Below, piece after piece: positions 46,101 through 57,700 of a DNA stretch of 64,000 nucleotides. The translations under genes and the position numbers were made by a program. Position 1 is the first letter of the stretch. Each line of letters opens with the position of its first letter. Under the pieces are notes generated by a model. That model was not told the origin of the DNA. It searched no databases and worked only from the letters and a program-made list of their open reading frames with translations. This DNA comes from Patiria miniata. Taxonomy: Eukaryota > Echinodermata > Asteroidea > Valvatida > Asterinidae. The stretch covers positions 2,542,001 to 2,606,000 of the forward strand of contig NW_024037050.1 of the NCBI RefSeq assembly GCF_015706575.1, written 5' to 3'.

Positions 46101-49100
46101 AGTTAGGTCTCAGAAAGGTTCTCGCCTACATCACTGACAAATTGAAAGAATTACTGCAGCATTTACCTTCTGAGAGGGTTGAGAATGTTTTCCCCAGACA
46201 AACTGACGACAGCATCACATTCTGGTAACCCTTCCTTGCGTAACTGGTTCTGTGTGTAATGCAACCAAAAAAACAAAAACACAAAACAATGAAAGAATTC
46301 AGGTAATTACAGATTTTGTGATAAAATGGAAGTCTCATGTTTGTTCTGGCACTATGGTCATGATTATTGGTTGCAACTATAAAAAAAAAATTCAACATAT
46401 TCATACAAGTTTAGACCAATCAGATGGACACTAAATCACTGAATCTCTGTTGAAGAGTAAGACCCCTCTATTTTTTCGCCAATGCTATTTTTACGGGCAT
46501 TGACTGTTGAGCATGCATCAGTTGTCGACTGCATGGCTGTTGGACCTAACTTCCCTTCTAACAAAAAAAATGCTTCAGAAACCTGAATCAGAAGGAAAAT
46601 TCAATCTGGCCTCTGCAAGCTGTGTAACTGAGTTCAAAATAAAGAGGGGCCCTAAATAAAACCCTCGATCCCTCTCTGGCTTGCAATTTCAACATGGCCA
46701 GCCCAGCAGTCAAAATAAATCAAGTGACTGTTTTTAACAGTTGAGTGCTCCCTGCCTTCATAACTAAGCAGGATTAACTGGCTGTGACTGTTATAAAAAA
46801 CTGATATAGCTATGCTATAGCTATAGCTATGCTTTGACTGTAGGTGATTGATAAGACAGCTGTGCCTACCAGTCACCTGCTTTTGTCTGTTGATGAATTT
46901 GACTAGTCACAGTGCCGATAAGAAATATGATCTGACTGTTGGTGACTTGGTTTAATTGAGGCATTGCAGGGGAACTGGATTGAATGTTGACTGTCTGTGA
47001 CTGATCAAACAAACAGAGGGTTAATGCCAAATCACTTTACACTAACAGAAAACCTTTTACACTCACAGAAACACATTGTACAAGACGATCGTTTCAAATA
47101 ATTTTCATTGGAAAGAAAAACCTGCTCAGTTTATGCAATTCCTGGCATTATGCTTCCACTATTACTTGGGAGGGGGGCCTTGCCTTGATTGGGGAGTCAG
47201 GTTGGCGTAGCGGTACTTTCCTCGCCATCCACCACTGTGACCCGGGTTCAAATCCCGCCTGGGCCAATAATAGATTGGGTTTTAAGTCCCTGCCTGATTC
47301 CGTGGGTTATCCCCAGAATATTCTTCTGGGCTTTTCCTCCCACCACTAAAAATGTAACTTCTTCTCATTGTCTTCTCTCCACAGGTTTCTTCAGGCTTGC
47401 GAGCTACAGTGCCTCGGGCGCTTTTGAGGAATCCTTGGTTTCATTACCAGAATTGATTAATAATAATAATAATAATAATTGTTAAGTGATTTAGTGCTCA
47501 AATTGATTCACACAAATTTTAAAAAAAAAATCTGAAGTTGAACCAACCCATGTGATTTTGTCCTTCCCTGCTGATCGTGAAACAAGCTGTACACTGTGCC
47601 CCCTCTGGAGAAGTAGCCTCCGAATGGCTGTTCCAACGAAGCCACTTCCTCCTCCTACGATGTATGATGAGTGTTCAATTTTTTAAAATGAGCACAAAAT
47701 TGCTATAATAACTTAGAGAAATAATTATTTTCAAAGTGTTTTTACAGTTCGATAAACAAGTGCCTCATTTCCGCTCTTGAGCTTTATTTTCTTAAATTGT
47801 CAGTCGACAATCTGATTCCCTGACCTGAAAATATTCAACATCAGGAACCAGATTATCAAGCAAATGGCTCTCGGACTTTATTTCCCAGATTTTTAACGAG
47901 CAGTTTGAACGATGACTACTTTTATACAATATTACAGAGACACATGGGATAATTGTACTCGCATGCAATTTGAAATGGGTTTTTTAGGTTCTGTGCAGTA
48001 TTTTTTCATTATTGAATTTTCATAGCATATTTTTTATATCTTTCTTTTGGTGAAGTATTGTGTTTCTATATAAAAACGTTAGAATTTTTTTTTTTTTTTT
48101 TTAACGTTTTTTAACGTTTTTATCAACTTGTTCAATGTAAAAAAAAAAGGCCAACAGAATTTCCCTTTAGCGATATATAAAATCAATTTGAATTTGAATT
48201 TGAATTCGAATCAATCCATGGATTACTCAGCATGCTCAAAACAAAGGAATCTTCAGTAAAATAAAAGTAGGATTAAAAACATTAAAACTAAGTACACTAT
48301 ATTCAAAGAACAAAAAAGCAAAAAATATTCTATCCTTGATTCAATCCCAATTCAATAGCAACATTTATTTTCCAACAGGAAAGAATGTTGCAACCTGACG
48401 ATACTTTTTCCTTCATATATCATCTCAATGAAGGTCAGTCACTTAACTGATAGAATACTTAAATTGCAAAAAGGGCTCTTTACTTGGAACATAGTAATCC
48501 TCTTTTCCATATACATAAAAATCTTAAAGTAAATGATATTTATCTACTACAACTTGGGATCTTCATGCAAAAACTTAATTACAAAAAATTACCTAAATCC
48601 ATTTGTTCCATCATGTTTGTAAAAAATGAAGATGTGCATCAGCATTTTATCAGATAGTCTAAGAATTTCCATCAATCTTTTGCTCGTACTTCTCTCACCC
48701 AAAACACAGTTAAGCATGAGGGTCCCAAGCTGTGGAATTCCCTTGAAATTTCTTTAAGAAATACTTGGAATCTTCCATTATTTAAACGTAGATACTCACT
48801 GGTTATTTGAATCCCTGAACTAGCTTCTTCTTTTTTTTCCAATTGTTAATATTTCTCACAGGGTTACAAGACCTATCGGGCCGAGGGGGGGGGGGGGGAT
48901 TTGCTTATGTGTTCTTCATTGTGTTGTGTATTTTGTGTAAGTGTTGTATGTGTTAATTTAGGTTACATATATAAAACATAAACATGTGTATAGTAATACA
49001 TATACTGGAGTTCCCTACCTGACAAGCAATGCTTTTTAGGGACTCCATCCACATTTATCGTATCTATTTATATTTGTTATACAACTTAAGTTATGTGGAA

Positions 49101-49507
49101 AATAAAGAATGAATGAATGAAAAGTCACTGCAAAAATGATAAGACATGAATCTGAGACTGAGAAACATATTTTTTTTTCCCACGATTTTGTTAGGAAATA
49201 CTTAGAAAATGCTTTGACTCTCCACAAACTTTGTACACAATCGCGGAAGTGGCATCAGGTTGCAACATTCTCTCCTTCCAACACTTATTTCCGACTCATA
49301 GGCCTACTTCAATTTTTCAACTTCAAGTTCAAGTAACCATGGAGCAAGGGCTCCATGAAGTAACCAAGTCAATTTTTTCACGAAATAGGTGCAGCACTAG
49401 CATGATTGAAAAAAAAAAACCGAGCGTCCAAAATTCGTGATATAAAATTAGCAGCAAATTCTGGCTACAAAAAACAACATGCTGTGCTTACCTAATAACA
49501 CGAACAT
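42783..49507 (-). CDS. SDR39U1: Epimerase family protein SDR39U1, complete, 6 exons
   Basis: Atypical short-chain dehydrogenase/reductase of the YfcH/HCDI type; a putative NADP(H)-binding oxidoreductase whose substrate is not established. Six exons (16, 107, 83, 122, 150 and 410 nt) join to 888 nt = 295 residues plus stop, close to the human protein (about 293 from memory). Start MFVLLGGGSGFVG gives the GxxGxxG Rossmann motif at residues 6-13; then ITW/GLPECDAVVSLSGENIL, TSGVGYYTPSLTAEYTED (family Tyr at about 110), GVVLGRDGGA, and FPWIHIDDIAGI. The C-terminal part (about 235-290) is the short domain that follows the epimerase fold, with MLLEGQKVLPKRTLESGY. No key motif is missing. Tail to tail with AP1G1; 2.1 kb downstream of TANGO6 in the same direction. 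Confidence 0.95.
43474..43787. mobile_element. ~314-bp MITE in SDR39U1 intron 5
   Basis: Left ATGGCCAAGTTCGCGCAAGG then ACTATAGTTGAC; right is the complement of ATAGGCCAAGTTCGGGCAAG then GACCATTAGTCGAC. About 30-bp inverted termini. Confidence 0.75.
44270..44610 (+). mobile_element. SINE family A, composite of two units
   Basis: tRNA-like head at 44423-44498 (TGGTCGAGTGGTAAGATG, GGTTCGAGTCCCACC) followed by ACACACTGAGTATAC and GGCAAAACCTAATATTG. The same tail also precedes the head, as at 36.7 kb. Confidence 0.8.
44626..44775 (-). CDS. SDR39U1: SDR39U1 exon 5
   Basis: Minus strand: acceptor TATCTAG, reads YYTPSLTAEYTEDSPGGDSD then LARLCTEWENSAK and VRQVIIRTG, donor GTATGT. Holds the GYY motif of the family. 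Confidence 0.94.
44985..45412. repeat. 11-bp minisatellite in SDR39U1 intron 4
   Basis: Tandem CAATCACAAGT units, mixed with shorter CATCACAAGT units and with a higher-order block containing CACTCGCACGCCAATCGCAA seen twice. The 120-residue Ser/Gln/His frame is a repeat artefact. Confidence 0.93.
45499..45620 (-). CDS. SDR39U1: SDR39U1 exon 4
   Basis: Minus strand: acceptor TTGGCAG, reads WTESFKQEVTDSRVKTTAAL, then KPPKVFVSTSGVG, donor GTGAGA. Confidence 0.94.
46167..46249 (-). CDS. SDR39U1: SDR39U1 exon 3
   Basis: Minus strand: acceptor ACACACAG, reads NQLRKEGLPECDAVVSLSGE then NILNPLR, donor GTAAAT. SGENILNPLRRW is diagnostic for the family. Confidence 0.94.
46676..46960 (-). repeat. Inverted copy of the 35.5-kb repeat
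   Basis: Complement carries GGTAGGCACAGCTG, AGCATAGCTATAGCTATAGC and ACAGCCAGTTAATCCTGCTT. An internal AGCTAT expansion is specific to this copy. Confidence 0.65.
47195..47482 (+). mobile_element. tRNA-derived SINE, family C, with (AAT)n tail
   Basis: TTGGCGTAGCGGTACTTTCC (A box), GGGTTCAAATCCCGCC (B box), then TGATTCCGTGGGTTATCCCC, TTCAGGCTTGCGAGCTACAG and a TAATAATAATAATAATAAT tail. Ends 66 bp before SDR39U1 exon 2 (intron side). Confidence 0.8.
47548..47654 (-). CDS. SDR39U1: SDR39U1 exon 2
   Basis: Minus strand: acceptor CATCGTAG, reads GGGSGFVGTAIRRLLLQRGH and LVSRSAGKDKITW, then donor GTTGGT. Contains the dinucleotide-binding glycines and first alpha helix. Confidence 0.93.
48440..49123 (+). 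mobile_element. Non-LTR retrotransposon (LINE) 3' relic
   Basis: Plus strand reads RILKLQKGLFTW, then after a frame change HSNPLFHIHKNLKVNDIYLL, MFVKNEDVHQHFIR, an in-frame TAG, and RTSLTQNTVKHEGPKLWNSL. GPKLWNSL and the LKVNDIY/QLGIFM block are typical of the C-terminal end of CR1/Jockey-like reverse transcriptase proteins. Ends in an AATAAAGAATGAATGAATGA tail. Broken by a frameshift and a stop; dead copy. Confidence 0.75.
49492..49507 (-). CDS. SDR39U1: SDR39U1 exon 1 (16 coding nt)
   Basis: On the minus strand, ATGTTCGTGTTATTAG followed by donor GTAAGC. Encodes MFVLL plus one base; the first Gly of the nucleotide-binding motif is split with exon 2. Too short to be seen as an open frame; found by looking for a start that completes GGGSGF in phase. 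Confidence 0.85.
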
Positions 49508-51602
49508 GCTTGTCTTTTCATTAAATCAAACACAAATTCCAGAGTCCTATTTTCAGGCTTCGTCTGCTCTGCTGTCTACGAATCCGTCAAAACAGAAGGG
49601 AAAAAAAATGTTATGCAACACCATAACAAAAACGGCTGTTTACTGTCACTACAAACAGTCGTCTATTTTGTCTATGACTGTTTCAAGCATCTTCAAACGG
49701 CACCGTTTGACAAAAAACGCGGAGGTCGCGTCTACCAAATCTGCCGTACCAGACATAATTTAATGAATTGAAACATTCCTGAATGTAATGCTGAATGTAA
49801 ATGAACGTTTTATTATTTTTGCTAGAAAACTAAAAACTCATTTGTTTATTGCATAGTAAAAAATGTAATAGGGATAATAACGGCCTTGATTACTGTCTTA
49901 ATTACACCTGTGTCTGTGCTCTGTCTTTCCATGTATGTCTGTCACTTGTCTGTCTGTCCATAGGCTGGGGAACAAAAGTTGATGCTTCACCCTGGACGTA
50001 GATGTTGCCATTTAGTTAATGTTCACTATTGTAAATATATCTAGTATGTATTGTCAATTTGAATATATAACATTATGTATTATGTATCATCCTTATGCAG
50101 CGTCGAAATAAATGTATCGAATAGTTTTGGGGAAAAACTGCAAGGAAAATGTTAACAAAATATTGGGTTTTAGTTTTAAATAAAAAGGTTGCTTTGCCTT
50201 TGGCATTTGTGCAGTCCATAATTTCTAACATTTGTGCAGATAAACACTGTTGAAACTATTAAGAACTTCATGAAGAGGTACAAAATAAAGTTTTAACTCT
50301 GAATTCTTTTAATGTTCAAAACATATATGTGTACATGAATTGTCAATTATGGGCAGTACATGTATATGGTATTTATAAGTATCTGATCCGATTCTGACTA
50401 ACAGAATTATAAATTCACCATCTGAGCAAAAAAAATGTACTGCAGGAAGCACTGAGTATCTTGAGTAGGACCCAAGGGGAATTTGGGGGGGGGGGTCTCA
50501 GTCCTCCACCTAGCAGCAGGCAGGAAAGCTGGGTCAACAATTCAACCCAGGCTAAAAAGGCATTCACCAATTCAATTGCCAATGTTTGAATTCGGAAATT
50601 GTGAATTTTTATGAAATTATTTGACCTATTTACATCATACAAATTTCAAAATTACACAAAATGCACAACTTTTTTTAAAACACGTGCACTTCACAGAAGC
50701 CGAGGGTGGATCGAGCTAAAAAGATTTAAATTATTTTATTTGAGGACCTCAATCATAAAAAAAAAATTGGAGATAATTAAAGCAAATTTTGGAGATCTAG
50801 GGGTAATTTCATAGGGCTCCTAATTTAAAGGTAGGGTGTATCATTTGTCATTTGTGCATTTTTTTTCCTGTGAAGCAACAAAAGTGCTCGAAATCTAAAG
50901 AAGGGTGCTTAGCAACTAACCTGGTGAAGTTTTAGCTCAGTGAATGCTGTATATCCTGAGAAAACAATATTCTAGGATCTCGGTTTCAATTCAAATTTGC
51001 TGAGTCATGTTTTGAATTGCCCCCCCCCCCCCAAATCAGCATCCGGGATACGTTTTCATTCAGCTACGCGATGTCATGCAGCTGAACTGACGAATAATAG
51101 CAACCACGTGCTCATGTGTGCATCATGTCCACACTTGCACGCACCCACCTACGGACTTGCCCAATTACAAACCAACTACTAACGAAAGTTTCCAAAAATG
51201 TGTCATATGACACATCTTTGGAAATGACCTTTTATTGTTTTCTTCAAAATGACAGCATGCCAGAAAGAACATTTCACAGGCAGTTTAGTGCCATTACTAT
51301 CTTTAAACCAAGTAAGCTTTTCAACAATAATCTTGTCAGTTACTTTTTGGATAGCTGCAAATGATCTACTCTACCTTTAAGTAAAAGAAATTACTTAACA
51401 AATATATATGCTAACCAGAAATCAGCTAAATACAGACCCAGTAAAAACAATAAGCATCACAAGGCAATTTGACTGGAAACCAATTTTACTTTATAGCATA
51501 CTTCTGTGCTTTGCAGTTCAATAAAATATGCTTCCCCTACCCCTCAACACCCCCCCCCCCCCCCCCACCACCATGCAAGTCCAGTTTGATATGACATCAT
51601 CA
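49508..51602. other. SDR39U1 upstream region and TANGO6 3' flank
   Basis: The 250 bp just upstream of the SDR39U1 start (minus strand) should contain its 5' UTR and promoter. It has a GC-richer patch around 49690-49745 and an inverted pair CAAACGG/CCGTTTG at 49694-49709, which reads as two facing AACGG Myb-type words; function is a guess. A possible short relic of a retrotransposon C-terminus (ARKLKTHLF) is at about 49825-49857. A TTAA element occupies 50825-51380. I see no other gene. Confidence 0.4.
50825..51380 (+). mobile_element. TTAA element family 2, 556 bp
   Basis: TTAAAGGTAGGGTGTATCAT...ATGATCTACTCTACCTTTAA, TTAA edges, colinear with 40751-41294. It holds the nearest minus-strand AATAAA (51231-51236) downstream of the TANGO6 stop. 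Confidence 0.85.
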
Positions 51603-51779
51603 TCAAGGTAGCACAGTAATTTTCTTGGACAGTGTTTGCTTTGGGAAGAGATATTCTCTCATGAAAACGTCAATCTCCTCCAGGGCAAGCTGGCAGTGAA
51701 GTCTGATGACATCGTCTGTCTCCACGCTCAGCGCCAACTTCAGGCTTCGGTAAATATCCTTCATGACACCTTCCAGAAC
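51603..51779 (-). CDS. TANGO6: TANGO6 exon i (last, stop)
   Basis: Minus strand: acceptor CAATTGCAG, reads VLEGVMKDIYRSLKLALSVE, then RLHCQLALEEIDVFMREYLF and ends KKITVLP with TGA at 51603-51605. Corresponds to the human C-terminus ending KIVVLP. Confidence 0.95.
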   Translation of the reverse strand, partial: VLEGVMKDIYRSLKLALSVETDDVIRLHCQLALEEIDVFMREYLFPKQTLSKKITVLP

Positions 51780-54700
51780 CTGCAATTGAGGTATGCACAG
51801 AAAAAAGTGTGCGTCACAATGCAATGGTGTTTGTTGTGTTTGTTTTTTAAGTAAGACACCCTAAGCTTAACAGTGAGACTTAAGGGGTCAATGCAAAGAA
51901 TTTTTCTTTGGAACACATTTTGTGCAGCTTTCTACTCCTCTTAAATGTATGAAAACTATTTGACACCCCTTTTAAACAGGGAGAGTTTTTCCTCAGAATT
52001 TTGGCCATCCGTCACAGCTTTGAAGGCTTGCTACAACCTACTGAGCGCGGCCCTGTACAATATTTGCCTACTACAATGGCGACGCTGACTTTCCGGGGTA
52101 CCCGAATGTAGGCCGGGTCACATAGGTCATTGGGAGAGCCCTATAGAGTACTGAAGTGAATACGTCACGCGCACAAAAAGTTTGTAAAAGACATTAGCGC
52201 GTGATTCAGCCCGAGAACCAACACGCACGCGTACACCATTCGTTTGCACTACACTATCTGGTTCTAAATGACGTCACACTTCGGTACTACATAGGCACCT
52301 GTGGGCCATTGCCAGCAATAACCAATTAATTTGGATGTGGTCTTAAAACATCCTCGGTCCGTCATTTTGAAATTTAAAGATGTAGAGTCACATGGACTTG
52401 CTTACCGTGATTGCATCTTTACCAAGGCCTCTGAGAAGGAGGGTGAGCACAAGAACGCAGGCCCGTCTGACTTGCAGCTCTGGATCACTCCTCAAGATGG
52501 TCATCAGGCAATTCAGGACCTGATACAATTAAGGGAGAAATAAGTGAGAATGAAAAAAAAAAATAATTTGAATATTGTTTTCGATAAGGTTATGACTGTC
52601 TGGTTATGGAATATGAAATCTATTTTACTCAGTCTTTGGCAGATCCAGAAGGGGGTGGGAGCTGCTAGAAAAAAAAATACCTTATTTTTTTTTGATTTGC
52701 CCTTCTTTCTCCCCCTAGTCTGTGAAAATAGAGATTCGAAAATGTTGAAGTCAACGTAGGGGTGTGCATTTACTGGTAGTATGGGAGCCGGGTATACGAT
52801 TGAAAAAAAAATGGGTACCTGGGTACAACAACATATCAAATCCTTTGTGGTCAAAAGGACCCCATGTAAACTGGCCAAAGCGCACAGCCAGATGACCTTG
52901 GACACATAGAGATAAGAGCTCCCGGGCTCTGTGTATATACAGTAGCGCTGCCTAGCACGTGTACAATAAACAGACCCTACGCGCTGAGCCATTGAGAAAC
53001 GGCAAATTTTATTGGAGTTTAGATGTACAATTCTTTAGTAAATGAATACACGCGAGCCTAAACCTTAACCAATCACAATAAGGGTTATATTGTTGGAAAG
53101 CTGCCGAGACGAAGAAAAATGACTTGAGACATCTAAGCTCCCAGGTGGCGCTATTTAACGTTATGATGATGTTAATGGACCAGTTCTTGGCTGAACGTGT
53201 GGTTTACACACAAAACAGGGAGATTTTTGACTGAAAATGCAATGTTTAACATCAATTCGCGAGTGAAACTCGGTGTTTTATTCAGTTTTTCTTTCATTTT
53301 CTGAAAGAGTATATTGTTAGGGTCACACTGTAGTGAGATCTAAGGTATACCCTGTCGAATAATGAAGTGGTGGCGACAGATGTGAAAAAAGGCCTGTTTT
53401 TAACGATTTTTTCGCCGCGTTCTCTCATAGAGGTTGCACATGAAAACCGGCCCGGTGGGTTAGTTCCCCAAAGGAATTCATATGATGGATTGGGTTTCCA
53501 AGTTTGCAGCATTGCTACTGTTGCTAGCATCGTGACTTTAGGCGTGATCCCTGGCTACATGGCATATATATGGGTTTATGGCTTCAGACTAGCGGCTCTT
53601 GAACAAAGACATTGACAAATTGGGGAACCGCCAGCGTAGGGCTGGAAACCTTAGTTGGTAGAGTGCCAGTACGGTATATTTCGAAGGTCACAGGTTCGAA
53701 CCCTGCTCCAGTCAATTTCTGTGCTCAATTTTATGATTACAACAAATATAATTAAATTTCCACTTGGGAAGTGATGAACATTGCGTGCTCACCTCGTGGA
53801 GATTTGGGCCCAGGGAGAACCTGAGAAGTTTGCAGACATCGGCCAAATTGGACAGGCTGCTGGCCCTGACGACGGCATCGGTGTCCTGCGCACCGTGCAG
53901 AAATGCACCCAGCAAGACCTTGCTATAGCGGGGAACCAGTTCACCTACATAAAACAAACCATTAATACTCACAACATACCGTAACTCAAAACGCATATAA
54001 TATGATCCAGACAGGTTAATTTGAACTTGAAATACAAGGTTGTGCGGGATGGAAAATTGTATAGTTTAATACCAAAATGAGTTAATTTGACAAAAGGGAA
54101 TTTTACGTCACACTAACTTTACTGTGTTTAAAGGGAAGATGCAACATTTGCAAACATAAAAAAAAACGAAATGATAAAATTATCACGAAATACCTTACTG
54201 GGTTGTTAGGGAATGACAGTCTAAAGCATCCTGTAAAATCGTGGCTCCTGGTGTGCTGACATTTTTAAGAAACATTGTATTGTTCCAAAGCTGGTCAGCC
54301 ACCCAGCGTTGGAGAAAACTGGCTTTTTTCAAAAACTGCTCCTAGTTTTTCATATTTAGTTATTCCGCATTTCAATTGATTATACACCTGTGAAGGGGTA
54401 CAAGCCTGCTAGACTGATTCTCTGACCTTACAATTCCCCAAAGTCTATCAATTGCTCTGATTCATTTTAAGTGGGGTCATGGAACCAGACTTCAAGAACA
54501 CGATTGGTTTTCTTGGTTTCTCCAGCATCTACAAGCTCAAAACGTGAAACAAGTCAGTTACAAACAATATTTGCTATAAAATGCCAATCCTCCAAATCCA
54601 TTTATTTCTGAAAACTGCAGCAAAAGTAAATGCTGTACATTCCCTTAAAAACTTCCTGTTCAAATTCACATTGCATCAGCATACGAACCGACCATTAGAA

Positions 54701-57700
54701 GACCAAAAAAATCTACTCTTAACCCCTATGAAGTGGAAACGTCAGATGAGGAATGCAACTTGTTAAAGGTCTCATTTCAAAATTGAAGACCTAAATCAAG
54801 CCACTAAAACATGGACAACCAACTAAAAAGAACTTCAGTCTGGTGCTCTTCAACATCTCAGCTTTGTGTGGATTACAAGCATTCAAGAGTGCATTTATCA
54901 ACCAGCAACGAGTCAGGGAACTTACCAAGGGATCTTGTGGCTCTGACCAGTGCCTCGCCAAGTTTCACTCTGGTCTCCGATGTCCTCTTCACCCTTTTCT
55001 TGGCTTTGTCCTCCTGCTGGCAAGCGACAAACTCCTGGCACAAATGAGGGATGACCCGCTCGGGAAAAGCGTCAGCAACGCAGGACAAAGCCTTGACAAA
55101 GAGAACAATGATTCATTCAAAGGCAAGAAATGCACACAACCAGCTTGCAGCTAGATGTCAAAACAGTATACAGTTGACTCTTGTTAATACAAAAACTGTT
55201 ATTGACCTATTAAGCACATGTGGTGATAAAATTCTCCACTTGGTTCCACCGCGTAAATTTTTACTAGATTCCAAGTATTGACCCAAGAATAATAGATAAC
55301 CAGATATAAACGGACATATAAATTCGAAGATAACATAAAATGGCCATCTAAGTCTTGTCTGGAACTCCAATTCACCATTTATGGGGATTAAAATTGCTTT
55401 GGGCTTGCAGGAGGGGGTTATTGACATAAAAAACTGGGTGGTGGTGTAAATCTCTGTGTGGGTCCACCGCGAAATTTTTTTGGTCTCCCAGCTCTAAGGG
55501 TTAATACAAATTCTGGTTATAACAAACAAAAAGCCTTGGTCCCGACTGAATTTATGCGCACAATGAATGTGACCATTGGTCCTCTTAATACAAAATTCTG
55601 ATATAACAAACATTTTGGCTAGGTCCAGCTGAGTTTGCATTAACGAGAGTCGACTGTACCTTCATGCCCTACGATTCCAACACATCCACGATCGTGAAAT
55701 TCAGTGCAATGTTTAACCCTAACCCTCCAATGGCATAAGTCCACTTGCGCCACAATTTATTGCGCAAGCTGCGCCAAATTTCACACTTCACAACATTTCA
55801 GTTATGACAATTTCACGGAAGTTTTATAGTGCATTAGTCCGCGTGTTGCGGTACACATTATGGCGTAACTTGCACAGTCATCTTAGGTGGCATAGGTTGT
55901 GGCGTAGCGATTGAAGATTACCCATTTTACCAGCAAATCGTGATCGTCTTGGCGCCTGTTATAGGAAAACTTATCAAGGTTGATACAAGGCACTTACAGC
56001 TTTGTGTTTGAAGTAAAAGAATTGCTATTTTACTTGTGACAGCGTTTTTGGCTTGCCTAATTTGCCTAACAATAAAAAACTTCCCCATAACACAGCGACG
56101 GCCCGCTCACTTAAACAACCCGATTCAAACCCAGAGATGCCACAGGGTCTGCTTGAAAAAACCGCAACGGCTGCTTGAAAAAAAAACGGAACTTTTTTGT
56201 GTGTGGAAAAGCCACTCTGAGTCCGACACGAAGTCCCTATTGTCATCTTTATCTTGTAACCAAGCCCAGTTCCGTTTATTTTTAATTTTGCTTCTATGGT
56301 ATTTAAGCTGTCGGTTCGTTCAACCACTTCGACCTTTTTCCATATTCCTAATATTTATTCTGCCTTCCTGAATTTCCAACGCAAATATTCGACACAAAAC
56401 ATACACGATTCCACAACACTGTTGTCTGTGTACATGACCTTTGCACTATGCAGTTCGTTCGACGAAAACATGGTTGGTACCCGGCGTTTTTTGTATTCAC
56501 ATATATCACTGCGATCGGAAACCAGCGATAACTGAAATGATAGACTTGATTTCCAGGCTGAATGCTACGTGTGCTTAGCGCACAACATGCCCGCATGCGG
56601 TGAAGCAAGTACAAGTACATGCAAGTACATTGGCCGCCTGTACCACATGCAGGCTCGGCAACAACAAAGACTGTTTATAAGACTACTTCAACGAACAACG
56701 TTGTGCCGTGCGTGCGCCTAAATGTACTAAATCGAGAGTGCTAACGAGGTAAAAATCAATGCATTTCCACAGTTTTTCTTCTCTTTTTTTCGGTTTATTT
56801 TGACGGCCGGAAAAACCAGAATTTTGTGAGATTTAAAAAAAAATTGGAATTCCGGTTAAAACCGGAAAAGTGGCATCTCTGCAAACCACTGTTGAAGAAA
56901 TCACATTGTCACCCACATTAGCCACTAGTTGCCATTCTCTGCTCTCACAACTGCCACAACTTTTAACAATATATATAATGTGAACACTTATAACCAGCAA
57001 TGCAAACGTGCCCCACGCTCGTGCCCCAAATGGTCGACTAGAGTGGTTCAGCCGTCATGAGTTTATGCGAAGTGAAAGCTATAGTCCATCATTTGCAGCC
57101 ATCCGAAAAGTAACTGGCCTAATCATTGTTGAAAAATAAACTTGGTTGAAAGATAGTAAGGGAACTAAACTCCCTGTGAAATTATTCTTTCTGGGAAGCT
57201 GACATTTTGAAGTAATCAACAAAAGAAGGCCTTTCCAACGGTGCATCTTAAGACACACCGTAGGAAAATTTAAATTAGTAGTTCGTTTTGTTATTCGGCG
57301 AAGCGCGCGCAAGCATTGGCACGACGCACACACGCGCGCGGTTGCTATAATTCGTCGGATCAGTGCGCGACGTCGCGTATAGCTGCAATTCAAAACAATT
57401 CAAAACATGATTCAGTAATTTTTGATTTGAAATTGAGATCCTAGAATGCTATTTTTCTCGGAATATACAGCTGAAGCTTAGCTCAAAGTTCATCAGGTTA
57501 GTTGTTCAGTATCCTTCATTAGATTTTGAATGCTTTTGTTGCTTCAAACGAACAAAATGCACAAATTACAAATGATGGACTGTATCTTTAACAGTCGTAC
57601 TTCTTCAACCATAGTTTGTGCTCAAACTCCCACTTGGAATGGAGGATTACCTGAATGGCTGATAGATAGATGTATGAGTCCTCGTGGCTGAGATTCTCCT

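Noticed and set aside
52513..52992. 159-residue minus-strand frame
   Set aside because: Ends in T-rich low-complexity sequence with no conserved motif; it overlaps intron sequence next to TANGO6 exon h, and the exon boundary is fixed by homology.
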